Below are positions 13,540 through 24,629 of a stretch of 64,000 bases of DNA, piece by piece. The position numbers and the translations under genes were made by a program. The stretch is from Edolisoma coerulescens. Its lineage: Eukaryota; Chordata; Aves; Passeriformes; Campephagidae. The notes beneath the pieces were generated by a model. That model saw only the letters and a list, made by a program, of their open reading frames with translations, was not told the DNA's origin and ran no database searches. The DNA lies in contig VWZW01004141.1 of assembly GCA_013397115.1 (NCBI GenBank), forward strand, positions 2,805,654-2,869,653, read 5' to 3'. The first letter of the stretch is position 1. Every line of letters starts with the position of its first letter.

Positions 13540-13710
13540 GGCAGAGATATTTACGCCGGCAATAACAAGCATGCATCAGCCTGCCCGAGCTGCTCTCCGC
13601 AGGCAGCCTGCGGGAGGTGAAACACACGTGGAAAGATGATACTTGCCAATGCGGATTGATCACAATCACACCATGGTCTGAGCGATCCCGGGAAGCCGCT
13701 TTTTCCACCA
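13540..13710. promoter_or_regulatory. CpG-bearing conserved-element candidate
   Basis: A patch of about 170 bases carries several CG dinucleotides (acgccgg, cccgagc, tccgcagg, tgcggga, cacgtgg, tgcggattgatca, gagcgatcccggg, gccgc) inside CpG-poor DNA, with an E-box-like cacgtg and a gattgatcacaatc word. No convincing coding frame was seen. A regulatory element is an inference from composition only. Confidence 0.25.
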
Positions 13711-15316
13711 GACAACTTGATTGTTTTTCTTGTCTGTGTGCTGCCTGCGAAGCACAGGATCTGTGCTGCTGGCAACACCAGTTCTATTTTGACACTTGAG
13801 AGCCTGCCAGCAGTGTTGCCTCTTAGGCCATGCCGTCCTTGGCAGACTTCTCTTTTCGGAAATAGGAGGGCAAATTCACCCCTGGGTTACACTGCTGGTT
13901 TGGGGTAGGAGTTTCCACAAGGATTAGTGTGGCCCCAGCTCTGGTGTTCTGATGCAGCACTGCATTATCTTCTCCAGAAGTGCATGCATGTGGCAAGTGA
14001 ACTCTGGGTAAACGCTATGGAATTCTGCTGAGATGCTGAATTCATCCACCAGCCACCAGCACCTTCAAAAGGTGTTTTATCTCTGCATTTCTAGGACTTC
14101 AGTCTAAAACTACAATTTATTTTCCAGACAAATGCTCTAAAATGAGAACTACCCTGGGGTGGTCTAGCTTAGCTTCCTAATTTGGGTATATCATTTCAAC
14201 AGTTCAAATAAAAGTTTCAAATTTTTTTCTTTACTGTCCCCTTTCCTTGGTGAGACATTGACAAAAGACAGGGTACTGGGAGAAACTTGCCTTCTGAGCC
14301 AGCAGGATAGGGTTTAAAGAGCAGTTCCTTTATGAAATATTCAATTAAAATTAAATAACATGTCTCTTTCCATGTTCACTAATGTTAGAGGCACAGCAAT
14401 GTTCAAGTAATAAGAATTTTGGTGCGAACAGGAAATTCTGAGCATGAGAGAAATGGCTAATTTACGGCTGAAGATTTATTACATTTGCAGTAATTCTCAG
14501 GTCCATAAAGCTGAGACAGAGCTGGGCAGAGGGCATGGCAGGAGGAAGTTATCTCTGGAAAGTCCCCAGCCACTGAGCATCTATTGTCACCAGGGTGAGA
14601 AAGCTGCCTCCCATCTGGGTGACTTCTGGTACAGGTTGGACAATATTTTCCCCTTTTCATTTGCTGATCCCAATCAGCAAAACAGGTTAGCCTCTTCTTA
14701 TGTCCAGGGATATACTTAAGAGCTTTTATTTTAAACAGGGGCCTATTTTCTCTTGGAGTTGAGTTTTAAGAGTTTTAATGAACAGAATGGACAACAAATT
14801 GGGAACGTATCCTAGAGGAGTACCTAGCATATTTGCTGCCTTCGTTTATCCAACTGATTGAGGAATGACAGGAACATACAAAATTCAGAAACATTCTATA
14901 CCCTAAACAGAGAGGAAAAATAGATTTGATGCCAAAGCTTTAAGTCATGTTCTTTTCATCTTTATCTCATATTCAGATTGTCTGACATTTCTCCTTGTCG
15001 CTTTGTGTTTTTCTAATTTCATAAGAGTTTAGAGTTTACATAGGTGTATACTGTATCTTAGCTCAATATGTAAATCCTGCAGCTTGATGAAATTGCTCAC
15101 TACTGGATAACTCTTTGGATAGCATTGCCTAGAGGAAAGTGGCAGAATATCATAAGGTAAACCAGCATAAAGGAAGCAGATCTGCTTTTTCTAAGAATAC
15201 AGCAAATAAAGATTTTTCCTTTCAAAACAGAAAGGAATACACGTAGTGCTGTTCCAGGCTGCACGGAATAGTGCCATGGTCACAGATTGCATAAGTTTGT
15301 ACTTCTGCCTCACTCG

Positions 15317-15336
15317 CATCTCATCTCATCTCATCT
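15317..15336. repeat. (CATCT)4 pentanucleotide repeat
   Basis: Four perfect tandem copies of catct are visible. It is an ordinary short microsatellite. Confidence 0.9.
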
Positions 15337-15963
15337 CTGAGAGATCCAATTTACAGCAGCTGAGATAAAGTAGCCTCCAGGGTATTACATACAGCCCTTT
15401 CATAAATCAAGAACCGCTTTTTGTTTCTAGAGATCTGGGTCCAGAAACAGAGGAAAACACATGGCATTAGGCTTTGTAAATGGCCAGTTGGCATGTCTCT
15501 GCAATAGCTCTTTGCAGCTTTTGGCTGTTTCTCAAACCAGAAAGTAACTATTTTTAGTTATTTGTGTTGTGCATTCTGATGAATCAATACAGAAAAACTG
15601 AAAAAAAAAAAAAAGGTGATTTCTGACTGAGAACTCAGAACTTTCTTCCTTTTTATAATTGCTTTTCTTTTTCTCTCCTGCTACAGAAGATACACTCTGA
15701 TGATTACCAGTCCACCATGTGTGATCCTTGCCACTTATGAGGATATGGTTTTGTTGGTCACTCCTAATCTTTCAGGATCCTGCTGTTTTCCCACGTGCCA
15801 ATGAAGACAATGTCTGTAAGTGGATAATTAGGCTTACCTGCGTGGTTGAGTGACATTTAGTTAATGGTGCTAAAGTAATTTGTGATTGCTTAATGGGAGT
15901 GCTGTGTAAGAGCAGCAGTTTACCATCGGGACAGGGATTCACCGTTTGCCCTTGTTAATGCAC

Positions 15964-16148
15964 TCAGAATGTACAGAGATGTGCAACAAGGTCAAGGTCG
16001 ATTGTGTCTTCTGCAGGTATTCCATAATAATGCATTTCCTGGCTGTGGAAAGTTTGGTCTCCTTCAATTCTCCATGCAAAAATGTGCTGCATTCAGTGCA
16101 TGGGTGTCAGCAAGCCTTTTCGGGCCTTCCTTGTTATGGGTTATGGAG
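15964..16148 (-). pseudogene. DUSP13B: Decayed phosphatase exon (DUSP13B-like), frame-broken
   Basis: On the minus strand a likely acceptor (ttctccatag, AG at 16149-16150) opens a frame reading SITHNKEGPKRLADTHALNAAH. This aligns without gaps over 22 positions to VTAHNRFVLWKMGVTHVLNAAH in the intact DUSP13A exon 2 of this window. Soon after, the frame meets TGA, and the homology resumes in another frame as TFHSQEMHYYGIPAEDTIDLDL, matching the family's (E/D)YYGxxAxD general-acid segment. That frame then stops at TGA (minus complement of 15964-15966), before the usual exon end. I therefore see at least one stop and one frame change. It could instead be a DUSP29 copy, but YYGI and the partner exon's LNH favour DUSP13B. 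An assembly indel is not excluded, though two separate defects argue for real decay. Confidence 0.75.
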
Positions 16149-16149
16149 C

Positions 16150-18737
16150 TATGGAGAACCATGTACAAAAGCTCATGATTAAAAGTAGCTCAAGTTATCT
16201 TGTTGCCTTGTAATGTATTCCTGTCTGTAGAGCCCAGTGCCCACCACACCGAGACATTTTTCCCCTTTGAGATGTGTAAGAAAAAGTAAGGTAGTAGAAT
16301 GGGAAAAGGTTGTGATTTCTGAATATACTCATAACATATCTGGAAATGCAGGATTCCTAGTTGTTTCTCTACTGAAATTTAAGAAGTTTTACAGACTTCA
16401 GTTGACTGCAGTCACATTGAGGACTGCTGGTCCAAACACTCTACAAAAATTCACTTTAGGAGGTAGCTCAGGTCCTCCTATAATTGGATTTGAAATATGT
16501 GTGTTGAACACACTGATGTTTTAGCATAGCCTGTAACCATTTTGCCTCAGCCTGTAACTGTGGCGTGTTTCTTTGCTGAAGTGATATTAGCCTTGCTAAT
16601 CTGGTTAAACTCCAGTTAATAAACCTGCCTGCTTAAGATCAGCATGAGTTTGATTTCTGCAGGATATTTTACATATTGTGCCTTCAGCTACTTATTACGT
16701 AGCATTTCAGAAAACATTTTACCTTTAAACCCAAAGGGTCTTGGCCTTGGCCTTGCATACCAGCAATGGCTGATAGCCAGACAGATATTTAATAATCAGT
16801 TTGTTGACAACTTCAAAGTCCTCCAGGATGAAAGTCATCATGTGAAGTCAGCCATCCCTACTTTATTATATATTTAACTTGTTTAAAGATGCTGAACATA
16901 AAATTTCTGATAAAGGCATAAGCAGAAATATTTCTTATAAAATACAGCATTAATTCTAGATGGATCTTGGATTTCCAAGTGGCTGCTCAGAAACTGCACA
17001 CAACTGGTTCCACAGAAACAAGCAGTGACAATATATGGTACTGCTCTGGGTTATTTTAGCTCTGGCACAAGCCCTGATGCTGGCATGGGTTTGCTCTGTA
17101 ACAGAAACATCCACTGTTTATTAACTTCACAAATGCACATACTCCCTCTATTCCCCATTTCTACCTCATGAAGAGCCCATGAAACCTTATTCTCAGGTGT
17201 TGTTCCCATTTGTCTTATTGATGTTGGCAGAATGAAGAAAATTCTATCTGTAGCACTTGATAAACTTCCAGTTTCCCTGTTTGCAGTCTGTAACTCATGT
17301 TTAAGCTGGTATTAGTGATCAGCTGTTGCATGAGCAAAGAAACCTGTTTACATTTTTATTTTTGTTAGCTGAATGTTCTCAAAGGTCATCTTTTCCTTAC
17401 TATACATACACACTGCTGTTATCTATATTTTTTTTCATTTTATTCCCCACCATTTTTTTTCCCCCATGAGACAGAATGTGATTGAAAGAAACATCCAAGA
17501 GTAGTTTGAAACACGTATGCTCACAGGCATTAAAGGGAGGTCTTGAAACTGCACTTAGAAGACTGTCTAAAATCAAACGTTGCTGTTAAGACAACACAAT
17601 TTCAGTGATTTTTGTCTAAAATCTTTGCCTTTACTACCTGTCAGACTCAATTCTACAAATCCTTATTTCTGCACATGGTTCTAATGAGTAAAAGAGTTAC
17701 TTTCCAAGTGTAGTTCCAAGGCTGAAGCGGAAAGGCAAGGCTCGGTTTCCCGCTCTCCGTGCCACGGCAGCAGCTCAGGGAAGCACCGCCCGTCGCTGCG
17801 GCTCCTGCCTTGGCGCAGCCGGGCTCCGAGCGGGCCCCGTGCGCCGGGCGGCCCCACCCGCCCTGCTCGGGGCCACCTGCCCGCGGGCACCCTCCTGCCT
17901 GCAAGTGCAGCGACATTCGGAAGCAGGCGGCAATTTGTCAGCCCGAGTTTTGTAAATGCAGATTATTTCCCCAATGTCACCTAGCTCATTTTTTTGGCTT
18001 TGCTGTTTCATAACTAAAAGAATGGCCGCTTTTAGCTGTAATCAGTGAGCAATCAGCAGGGTCATTAGTTCCCCCTGCTTCTCTCCTGTAGGAATTATTG
18101 TAATTTCTAGATATTTCAACAAGTTTGCAACCTGATGGTAGTGAAAAAACCCTTGTTTTGGCATAACATTAGGCACTAGGCATGTTGAGTGCAGATGATT
18201 GCATGCTTTCTCTGTGCTTCAGAGTGAAATACCCATCTGCACAGCTTTGAGAAATAAAGAGTGAAGTCTGCTGTCATCGGAATAGCCACAGATTTGTCAG
18301 AAATTTCAACTGCAAATCAAGTTGTCATATAAACAGCCAAAATCAGAATACTTTTAATGTGAAAATTTCCATTCTAGTTAAAGTTACACCAAAAAAGGTA
18401 AAAACCAATTACTGTTCAATTTTAAGGCTGCTCAGGATCATGAGTCTGTCTTGTGCTTTGTATGGGAAATGCTGCAGCATTTATAAAATCTATATGTTGC
18501 ACAATTATAAAATAATGCAAAGCAATAAAGAGAGTCTAATTCTCTTTTCAATTCTTTTCCTGTGCAGTAGGTTCTTTCTTTAATGGATAGTCCTTTGGCA
18601 TTCTTCTGTGGTAATCTTAACTCTATTTTAAGGCAATGAAGTTTACCAGTGCTAATTAAATAAAGTTGGACAGCATATGTTAATGAGTACTGTACTTCCC
18701 AGCCCTTCAGAACAGCTCAGCCTCAAATAACACTTAC
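16150..18737 (-). other. Intron between the two relic phosphatase exons
   Basis: No coding exon was seen. The only notable content is the CpG island near 17.73-17.95 kb. The rest is CpG-poor, AT-leaning sequence with short pyrimidine tracts near 17.43-17.46 kb. Confidence 0.5.
17725..17950. promoter_or_regulatory. Small orphan CpG island
   Basis: About 220 bases are strongly GC-rich with more than twenty CG dinucleotides (for example gcgcagccgggctccgagcg and cccgcgggc), flanked by CpG-poor DNA. Open frames exist on both strands, as expected for GC-rich DNA, but none resembles a known protein. It lies inside the intron of the decayed DUSP13B copy, so it may be a former or alternative promoter or an unannotated transcript start. 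No TATA box or exon structure settles this. Confidence 0.5.
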
Positions 18738-18858
18738 ATATTGCCTATGTAGAGATTAGGCCACTCTTCACCCACGTGATTTAATTCCACCTCGCAGCTG
18801 TCCAAAATATCTGGCAGTTCCTGGGCAGAGGGAGTGCCAGGCTCAGAGCACTCCTGGG
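18738..18858 (-). pseudogene. DUSP13B: First recognisable exon of the DUSP13B-like relic
   Basis: The minus strand reads LNHVGEEWPNLYIGN and then a clean donor (at|gtaagtg), closely matching the family segment LNHIDEVWPSLFLGD of mammalian DUSP13B and CNHVDEVWPNLFLGD in the DUSP13A exon of this window. A plausible acceptor (ccctgtcag) precedes the exon. Further upstream the frame meets TGA without an ATG, so the start codon would have to lie in an earlier exon that I cannot identify. The exon alone is not visibly broken; it is called a pseudogene because its only matching downstream exon (15964-16148) is frame-broken. The E of GEEW replaces the family's usual V (DEVW). Confidence 0.65.
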
Positions 18859-18859
18859 C

Positions 18860-21740
18860 TGACAGGGTCTGTCTTCAGGTGCTGACCCCTTTGGAGGCCT
18901 CATGCAGAGCCAGGCAGAGGAGGGAGGGCCTGCTGCAAGCCGCTGCTGCGGAGCGCACAGGGGAGGTTTTTGCTGAAGCAGGCTCTTTCTGCCGCTTGAT
19001 GTTCCCAAGCAGGTGGCTGACTCTAAATACAGCTCGCGCCTTGACGCCTCCCTGGATTAGCTCAGTGCTACGGCCCTGATGCAATGGGGAGCAGCCAGAA
19101 AAATGAACGTTCTGCTTTAAGTGAATCTCATGCAAAAAAATGCTACTCTCGTCCTCACATAGGCTATGGTGCTGTTCCTGCCAGCATAGAGCTCTCCCTG
19201 TGAAAGAAATGTCAGGCAATGCAACCGAGACGCAGTCCCAAATGCCTCATGTGACCCAGTTCTAATAATAAGCTACCAGGAAAGAGGGGACAGCACGGCT
19301 TGAGGGTGAGTTCAAAATAAATACCCTGAGAGCGTCCTGGGCCTTACCCAAGGTTCACCGAGCCCACTATCCTGTGCTTGACTATGGCTGAAAGTGGATG
19401 CCTACAGAATATAAGAACACACAAGCATGAATTATACTTGTGTATATAATAATAATAACACTCTCCCAGCTTTCAGCTGGCTGCAGTTTACGAGCTTGCT
19501 GATCTGGATGGAGTTTCTAAGTATTTGGTAACACTGAATGGATTCCTGTCCCTCAAACTTTTCCAGTTGCCCCTTGAATGTTTATAGGCTTTTACTCTCT
19601 GCAGCAGCCTGGGGCAAGGTGTTACACACCTCATGTAAACCCCTCCTCTTGTTTCAGACCTGATTTCTACTGACTTCATCTGATGCCCTCAGTTCTTGTA
19701 CTGGAAAATAAAATTAAGAGAAGTTTTCACTGGAACTGTACATGGGTCCCTTCAGGTGGCACTGTTTTTGTGATTGCTTTAAGCAGATTTAAGTCTGCCA
19801 GAGCTGCAGCTGGGACAGTTCCTTTCACTCGCACCTTCTCCCAGGTTGTGTAGACCCTCTTGACAAATGTGCATTTTCTAAATGAAGTGCCACTGGGGAG
19901 ACAGTATTTTTCCTTCATTTTGGCTCCTTAGTCTAACTTGCCAAACCAACATTTAAAATACAAGTTTTCATGCTGATAGTGGAAAGCAGTGAAGTATTAA
20001 TGTCATACCACATCATGACTTGAATTACGGATAGTGTAAGTGACAGGTGAGGAGGTCCCTCTTCCTCTCAGCACATTGCAGCAGACAATGCTCTCTGTTT
20101 TAAGAAGTTACAGGACTAATTCTTCTGCTTTTGCTTATGTTGACTGGAATCTTTTTGCCTGCACAAACGTGCACTCCAAGTAAATCTGTATATAAAGAAG
20201 CAATACAGACAGGCAGGAAATATAAGCAACACTAACTCCACAGATTAAGATCACTTCTGTGATTTGACAATGCCCTCGAAAACAGTTTCTACCTAATTCA
20301 TTCCCTCCACTGAGGTAAGTAAGTCTTGCTTACAAGATCACTATCGTGTCATTGGTGGCATGGATGCCCTACTGACTCGGCTTCACCCTGTGCTCTTCCC
20401 TTCTCTACCCCCGGTGAAACAATACTCTCCTAGGATGAGCAGTATCTTCAAGAGCAGGTACTAATTTACAACAGGAGCAGCTTTCACAGCTGCGGCTTTG
20501 TAGGACAGATGCTCAGGGGCATGCAAAGCATTATCCTGATGGGGGGATTCCATTAATCTTGCTCACATGTGTCTAATTTTGCCCAGCCTAAAGCCATTAA
20601 GATGCAGTATTTCACTCACATGAATTTCAGATTTTTCAATGCCATGTCTTCAAAAGGTTTCCAGACTAAAACCTACTGTAATGTGAATGAAGTATAAATT
20701 ATAATGAAATATTAACTCATATAAATGCCTATTAATTTTAATGGAGAACTTCAAAGCAAACAAAGCTCCTCCTCCACCTCTCTGCTGATTTGTGAGGTAT
20801 AAAGATTGTCCTAGCACTGTTGGGTTTTAAATGTGATTTCCTATTTGATCTCTTCACACAACAATGTTTTACCTTTCTCTTGTCAGTGGAGCTCTTTGGC
20901 AAGGTTTAGGAAAATCTGAACAGTCAAACTGATGTCTGAAAGGATCTTAAATATGCTTATTTTGCAAAGCACTTGTGTACAGTGAAATAGGGATGGATTT
21001 CTACATTCCCCTAAATGCTAGGCAGATTTCTACATTCCCCTAAATGCTAGGCAGAATCAGCATTTGGGTCATAACCTCTCCAAGAATGAAGGAGGAAATG
21101 TGGTTTGGGAAGGAAGAGGTTCAGCTCACAAGTCACCATATTTTTAGTCTTCTAATAACCTTGCAAGTCTCTTCCAGCAGAGAATAAAATGATCAGAACT
21201 GATGCTTCAAATGCAAACAAGCAAGCAGAAATGTATTTACTTAATCTGGCAGGGAATCTTTATAAGGTCAACTAATCAATAAATCCAACCAGCAGCAAAG
21301 GGCAAAACCAAATTTGATTATCACTTCATGGTTCACCACAAGGTAACAAGCTAATTTTCAGGCAGAGTGGTAGCATGAATTTCAAATGCTGTTGCTGTAT
21401 TAAAAATCACATTGGTTTAAATACTGATCAACTGGTGATAGGAAAAGTGACATCCTCAAAACAGCTTAAAACTAATTTGTATCAATTAGGCCAAGCCACT
21501 GATGTAAGCTAAGTGTCTTCCTGATATTAAACCACAGGTGATTCAAAGCCACTGACACAGAACTGATTTGGGAGAATTTGGAGTGCAAGCAAACTGATGA
21601 GTCAAACTTACAAAATGCTTTGAAGACCTGACATATTCTTTTTAATGTCCTCACCATACTACATGATATACATTATCCTTTTGAAAACATATTTAACAAG
21701 AAAAGCCTTGTGGGGTTTGCTGAACCAGGCTGCAGAAGCA
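18860..21740. other. Spacer between the relic and DUSP13A
   Basis: No exon was recognised on either strand. Contents include moderately GC-rich sequence upstream of the relic exon (18.86-19.08 kb), an AT-rich segment (20.68-20.75 kb) and a perfect 29-bp tandem duplication at 20997-21054. Confidence 0.5.
20997..21054. repeat. Perfect 29-bp tandem duplication
   Basis: The 29-base unit beginning atttctacattcccc and ending gctaggcag occurs twice back to back (20997-21025 and 21026-21054) with no mismatch. Identity implies a recent duplication, or an assembly or replication slip. It is non-coding. Confidence 0.9.
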
Positions 21741-21749
21741 TCACAGACG

Positions 21750-21755
21750 TTTATT
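21750..21755 (-). terminator. Candidate poly(A) signal for DUSP13A
   Basis: The plus-strand tttatt gives AATAAA on the minus strand, about 560 bases after the DUSP13A stop codon. That is a reasonable 3'UTR length, but the hexamer is common in AT-rich DNA and no downstream GU-rich element was checked rigorously. Confidence 0.3.
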
Positions 21756-22313
21756 TTGATGGTGTGGGTCTTCTGGCCTTCACAGCTTTCTGTATTAGCA
21801 GACCAGCAAAAGAGGAACGTTTCTGTAGGAGTGCCTGGGCTCTCAAGAAACTGCCCTTGTCACATCATCAGGCATGAAACACAAAATTTTTCTTAGGAGA
21901 ACATGCATGTGAGAACTGTAACCAAACTGAGAAAGATGATTATGTTATACTCCCAAGTAAAGGGGACTCAAACATCCTTCACAGCTAGATGCAAATATTG
22001 AACTTGCCTCTGGCATGAGCACAAACCAGGGTCAAACTTGGTCTATCTTAACCACTTCAGTGGATTCATCCAGTAGCACCGCTCAAGGCACAGCAGTTCC
22101 ACCCCACGCAGTGGTTACAGTGCTGCTGTTGGCTGTGCTGGTTTTGGAGGAACTGAGCTATCAGAATTAATCCATTTACCGTTCTGTTGGCCTTTTACTT
22201 TGATGCATAATTTTCTTCATTTTTGTAATGTGCACTGATCATGGGAAGTTGTATATGCACGATGGCCCTGAAGGGTGAAACTCAGCAACGTGAATGTAGA
22301 TCGGGTTGCCCGT

Positions 22314-22513
22314 TCAGCAGTCCTTCCTTTGCCGTAGCTGAACATCCAGGTTTCGCAGGTGCTTCAGAAAACCACGATTGGGTGAAATCCATCGATGCTC
22401 CTTCACTGTCTTGATGGCTTCAACTAATGGGAGGTGGTGATTTATCATGAGATAAGCTAGGACTAGGGAAGCTGATCTGCTTACTCCAACTGCACAATGT
22501 ACCAATATTTTGG
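22314..22513 (-). CDS. DUSP13A: DUSP13A coding exon 3 (active-site loop)
   Basis: A T-rich tract ending in taccag precedes the exon on the minus strand. Its first two bases CC complete an Ala codon with the G of exon 2, giving PGAKILVHCAVGVSRSA. The exon carries the P-loop and the C-terminus and ends at TGA after QLRQRKDC. Confidence 0.93.
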
Positions 22514-24228
22514 CTGGTAAAAAAAAAAAAATACAACCATCAAGAGAAGCAGTACAGTAGATGAAGTTTAATTTAAATGTTTTTCTTACTCTTCTGATAG
22601 ATCACATGAACTGCTAACAGTTAAGTCTAATTTGCCATTGTTACAGTCACTTGTATGAGAAATGCCATGAGATCCCAACCTGATCTCAGAAACACTGGCA
22701 AATCAGAGAAAACCCTCTAGAAGTAAGGAAGTTATTCTGTTTTGACCACGAGGAAAAGAAGACCCATTAGTTTCAGAGAGCTTGCTTAGGCAAGGAAGAA
22801 TGTTAAAATCTGGCCTGAATGGATGGCACAGACACATTAGCCACCAAGAAAAATGACTGGCCTAGTACTATTGCATAATAAGGCAATTTGATGCAACTGT
22901 AATTCTATTTTGAAGTCAGAACTTGTGATACAGAGACAGCTCCATTAATGCCAGTTTACTCATGCTAAGAAATGGTCTTTAATGTAAAACAGGTTAATTA
23001 GTATTTTATTGCACCACTGCCAAGAAACTCAGTTTCTTATGGAACTCACTGTAAATCTCCTTGGGTAAAGGTAAATCTCCTTGGAGGCACAGCCTTGCAG
23101 GCCCTGTTCACACAAGAAACTCATCTGCAATATACGAACCTCTTCATACAGTTGATGATTGTAGAAATCAGGACATTTGTCTTTTTATTCATTTCTTCTT
23201 GCAAGTACAGGTGCTATAAGATGGTGTCAAAAGAGGGTGTCCATTTTAAATGCATGTTTTTGCTTCTCCCTTTTTAAATGAGCCTTACCTTCCAAATAAT
23301 TTTCTCTCCTCTCTCTTCTCCTCTCCTCTCCTCCCCAGTCTCTCTCCTGCACGGCTCATTTGTTTTGTCACATCAGCTTTTTGGGACCTAGTCAGAGCTA
23401 CGTCCACGTACGCAGCACTCCCTTCTCCTGCCACCCACCGTGCAGGTGACCAGCACCTGGCAGGACACCATGTAGTGATCTGTCCACCGCTGAACTTGTG
23501 GAGCAGACCTGTTATGTGAGGCTGCTGACTCACATCAAAATATGACCAACAATAATTTCGTACCTCCTGGCGTGTTCAAGGCATTGTGGATAAATTGTGC
23601 AGCAGAGAAAAAGAACTGGCTGATATCAAAGCTTGGCAGGTCATGGGCTGGTACACCATAATAATCAATGGTTGCTCCATAAAAGTCCTGGCCTCCGTGG
23701 CTGTATGCTGTGCCATGGGCAGCATTTAAAACATGGGTCACACCCATCTTCCACAAAACAAATCTGTTGTGAGCTGTTACTCTAAGGAAAGGACAAAAGA
23801 CAAATCAAGATGGGTGCAGTGATATTCACAGAGCAGAAGCACTGAGATTGCATCTCCCAAACCATTTGCTGGAGCATCAGCCCATGCATTGCTTCTAATG
23901 GCTAATCGAGAAGGGAATAGCATCTTAGTCACAATTTTATCTCGGAAATCGTGCTGTCTGCAGTGTAAATGACAGCAATTAGCAAAACTATGAGCTGTCT
24001 AGAGCCGCACCCATGAGGCATGCTAACAGAAGGTATGGCAGAGGTGCGCCCATAAAGCTGTACTTACAGGTCCCCTAAGAAGAGATTAGGCCATACTTCA
24101 TCAACGTGATTGCAGGAGGGCCTCCCAGTGTTCAGGAGCTGCTCGATTTCCTTGAGGGAGGGGACGTTCTCCGGGCATGTCCCAACGCCGTCAGGGTCCT
24201 GGGTGTCCGGCGCCTCTGCCGCAGACAT
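22314..24228 (-). CDS. DUSP13A: Dual-specificity phosphatase 13A (three coding exons, 192 aa)
   Basis: Three minus-strand exons, 24228-24068, 23781-23564 and 22513-22314, join in frame (161+218+200 = 579 bases) to give 192 aa plus stop; the human protein has about 188. Splice sites are GT/AG with matching phases (2, then 1). The N-terminus (MSAAEAPDTQDP) leads into HVDEVWPNLFLGDL, the conserved entry to the DSP domain. Key residues are general-acid candidate Asp101 (GVPAHDLPSFD), catalytic Cys133 and Arg139 in HCAVGVSRSA, and the C-terminal HRWISPNRGFLKHLRNLD segment. The family consists of small atypical dual-specificity phosphatases that lack a MAPK-docking domain; DUSP13A (MDSP) is known for skeletal-muscle expression in mammals. 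The A type is favoured over B or DUSP29 by AHNRF.LWK.GVTHVLNAAH and the HDLP.FDIS words. The start was chosen because it opens the family-like N-terminus and lies in a CpG-rich first exon. The gene appears intact, unlike its relic neighbour downstream. Confidence 0.93.
22514..23563 (-). other. DUSP13A intron 2
   Basis: The intron is about 1.05 kb with donor gtacga and acceptor taccag. It contains a ctctcct-rich pyrimidine repeat at about 23301-23336 and a short direct repeat gtaaatctccttgg near 23051-23082. No alternative exon was recognised. Confidence 0.8.
23301..23336. repeat. CTCTCCT pyrimidine repeat
   Basis: This is a run of ctctcctctctcttctcctctcct words, a homopyrimidine simple repeat inside DUSP13A intron 2. 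Confidence 0.8.
23564..23781 (-). CDS. DUSP13A: DUSP13A coding exon 2
   Basis: The acceptor is tttccttag, and the first base A completes Leu54. The exon encodes VTAHNRFVLWKMGVTHVLNAAHG, the DFYGATIDYYGVPAHDLPSFD region with Asp101, and the helix SQFFFSAAQFIHNALNTPG. The donor is GGAG|gtacga, phase 1. Confidence 0.93.
24068..24228 (-). CDS. DUSP13A: DUSP13A coding exon 1
   Basis: ATG at 24228-24226 opens a frame encoding MSAAEAPDTQDPDG and then KEIEQLLNTGRPSCNHVDEV, WPNLFLGDL, ending at the donor CT|gtaagta. The exon overlaps a CpG-rich region. Another minus-strand frame is open for 194 codons across this exon; I treat it as a compositional shadow. Confidence 0.9.
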
Positions 24229-24620
24229 GCTGAGATCCGGGGCGAGACGCCGCTCCCGCCGGCCGGAGGCGGCTCTGGGTGCTGCCAGCCCCGCTCCGTG
24301 CCGGGGGAGGCTGCGAGATGGGCTGGGGCAGGTGCCGGGCAGCCAGGCTGGCCGCTCGCCTCTGCCCTGCCCCGACCGGCACAGCCGCTTGATACAGATA
24401 CAGGTACCAAACTGGGCATTCCTGGATCCTTAGTGGCTCCAGACTGCTTCTCTGGGCTCGTCTCCAGGGCCGCACTGTTCTGCCACACAGCAGCCTTGGT
24501 GCCGGGCACATCAGCGACGTGTGGCACAGCCCCCTGCCGGCAGGACACCCACCAACACTGGCTGTGACTGTCCCCAGCCGTGTCTTCGACACAGCTGTGG
24601 CACTCAGCGAGATCTGGGCA
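24130..24620. promoter_or_regulatory. CpG-rich region over the DUSP13A start
   Basis: Dense CG dinucleotides cover the first coding exon and about 400 bases upstream of the ATG (for example ccgccggccggaggcgg). This is consistent with a promoter or 5'UTR for the minus-strand gene. No TATA box was placed with confidence, and the transcription start is not resolved. Confidence 0.5.
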
Positions 24621-24629
24621 TTCATCACT

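Larger units (their letters stand above)
9190..15960. other. Non-coding stretch right of the CpG patch
   Basis: No exon was recognised. If the DUSP13B relic had a third exon (the one with the HCxxGxSRS loop), it would be expected here on the minus strand. I looked for that motif and for the conserved C-terminal segment and did not find either, so it is deleted or eroded beyond recognition. Contents are simple repeats (9.99-10.33 kb, 15.32 kb), a 20-base poly(A) at 13149-13168, and a CpG-bearing patch at 13.54-13.71 kb. Confidence 0.55.

Noticed and set aside
1..18000. Search for an intact DUSP29 gene to the left of DUSP13
   Set aside because: I looked on the minus strand for the THVLNAAHG and HCxxGxSRS signatures and found only the relic exon at about 16.1 kb. 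DUSP29 is probably outside the window.
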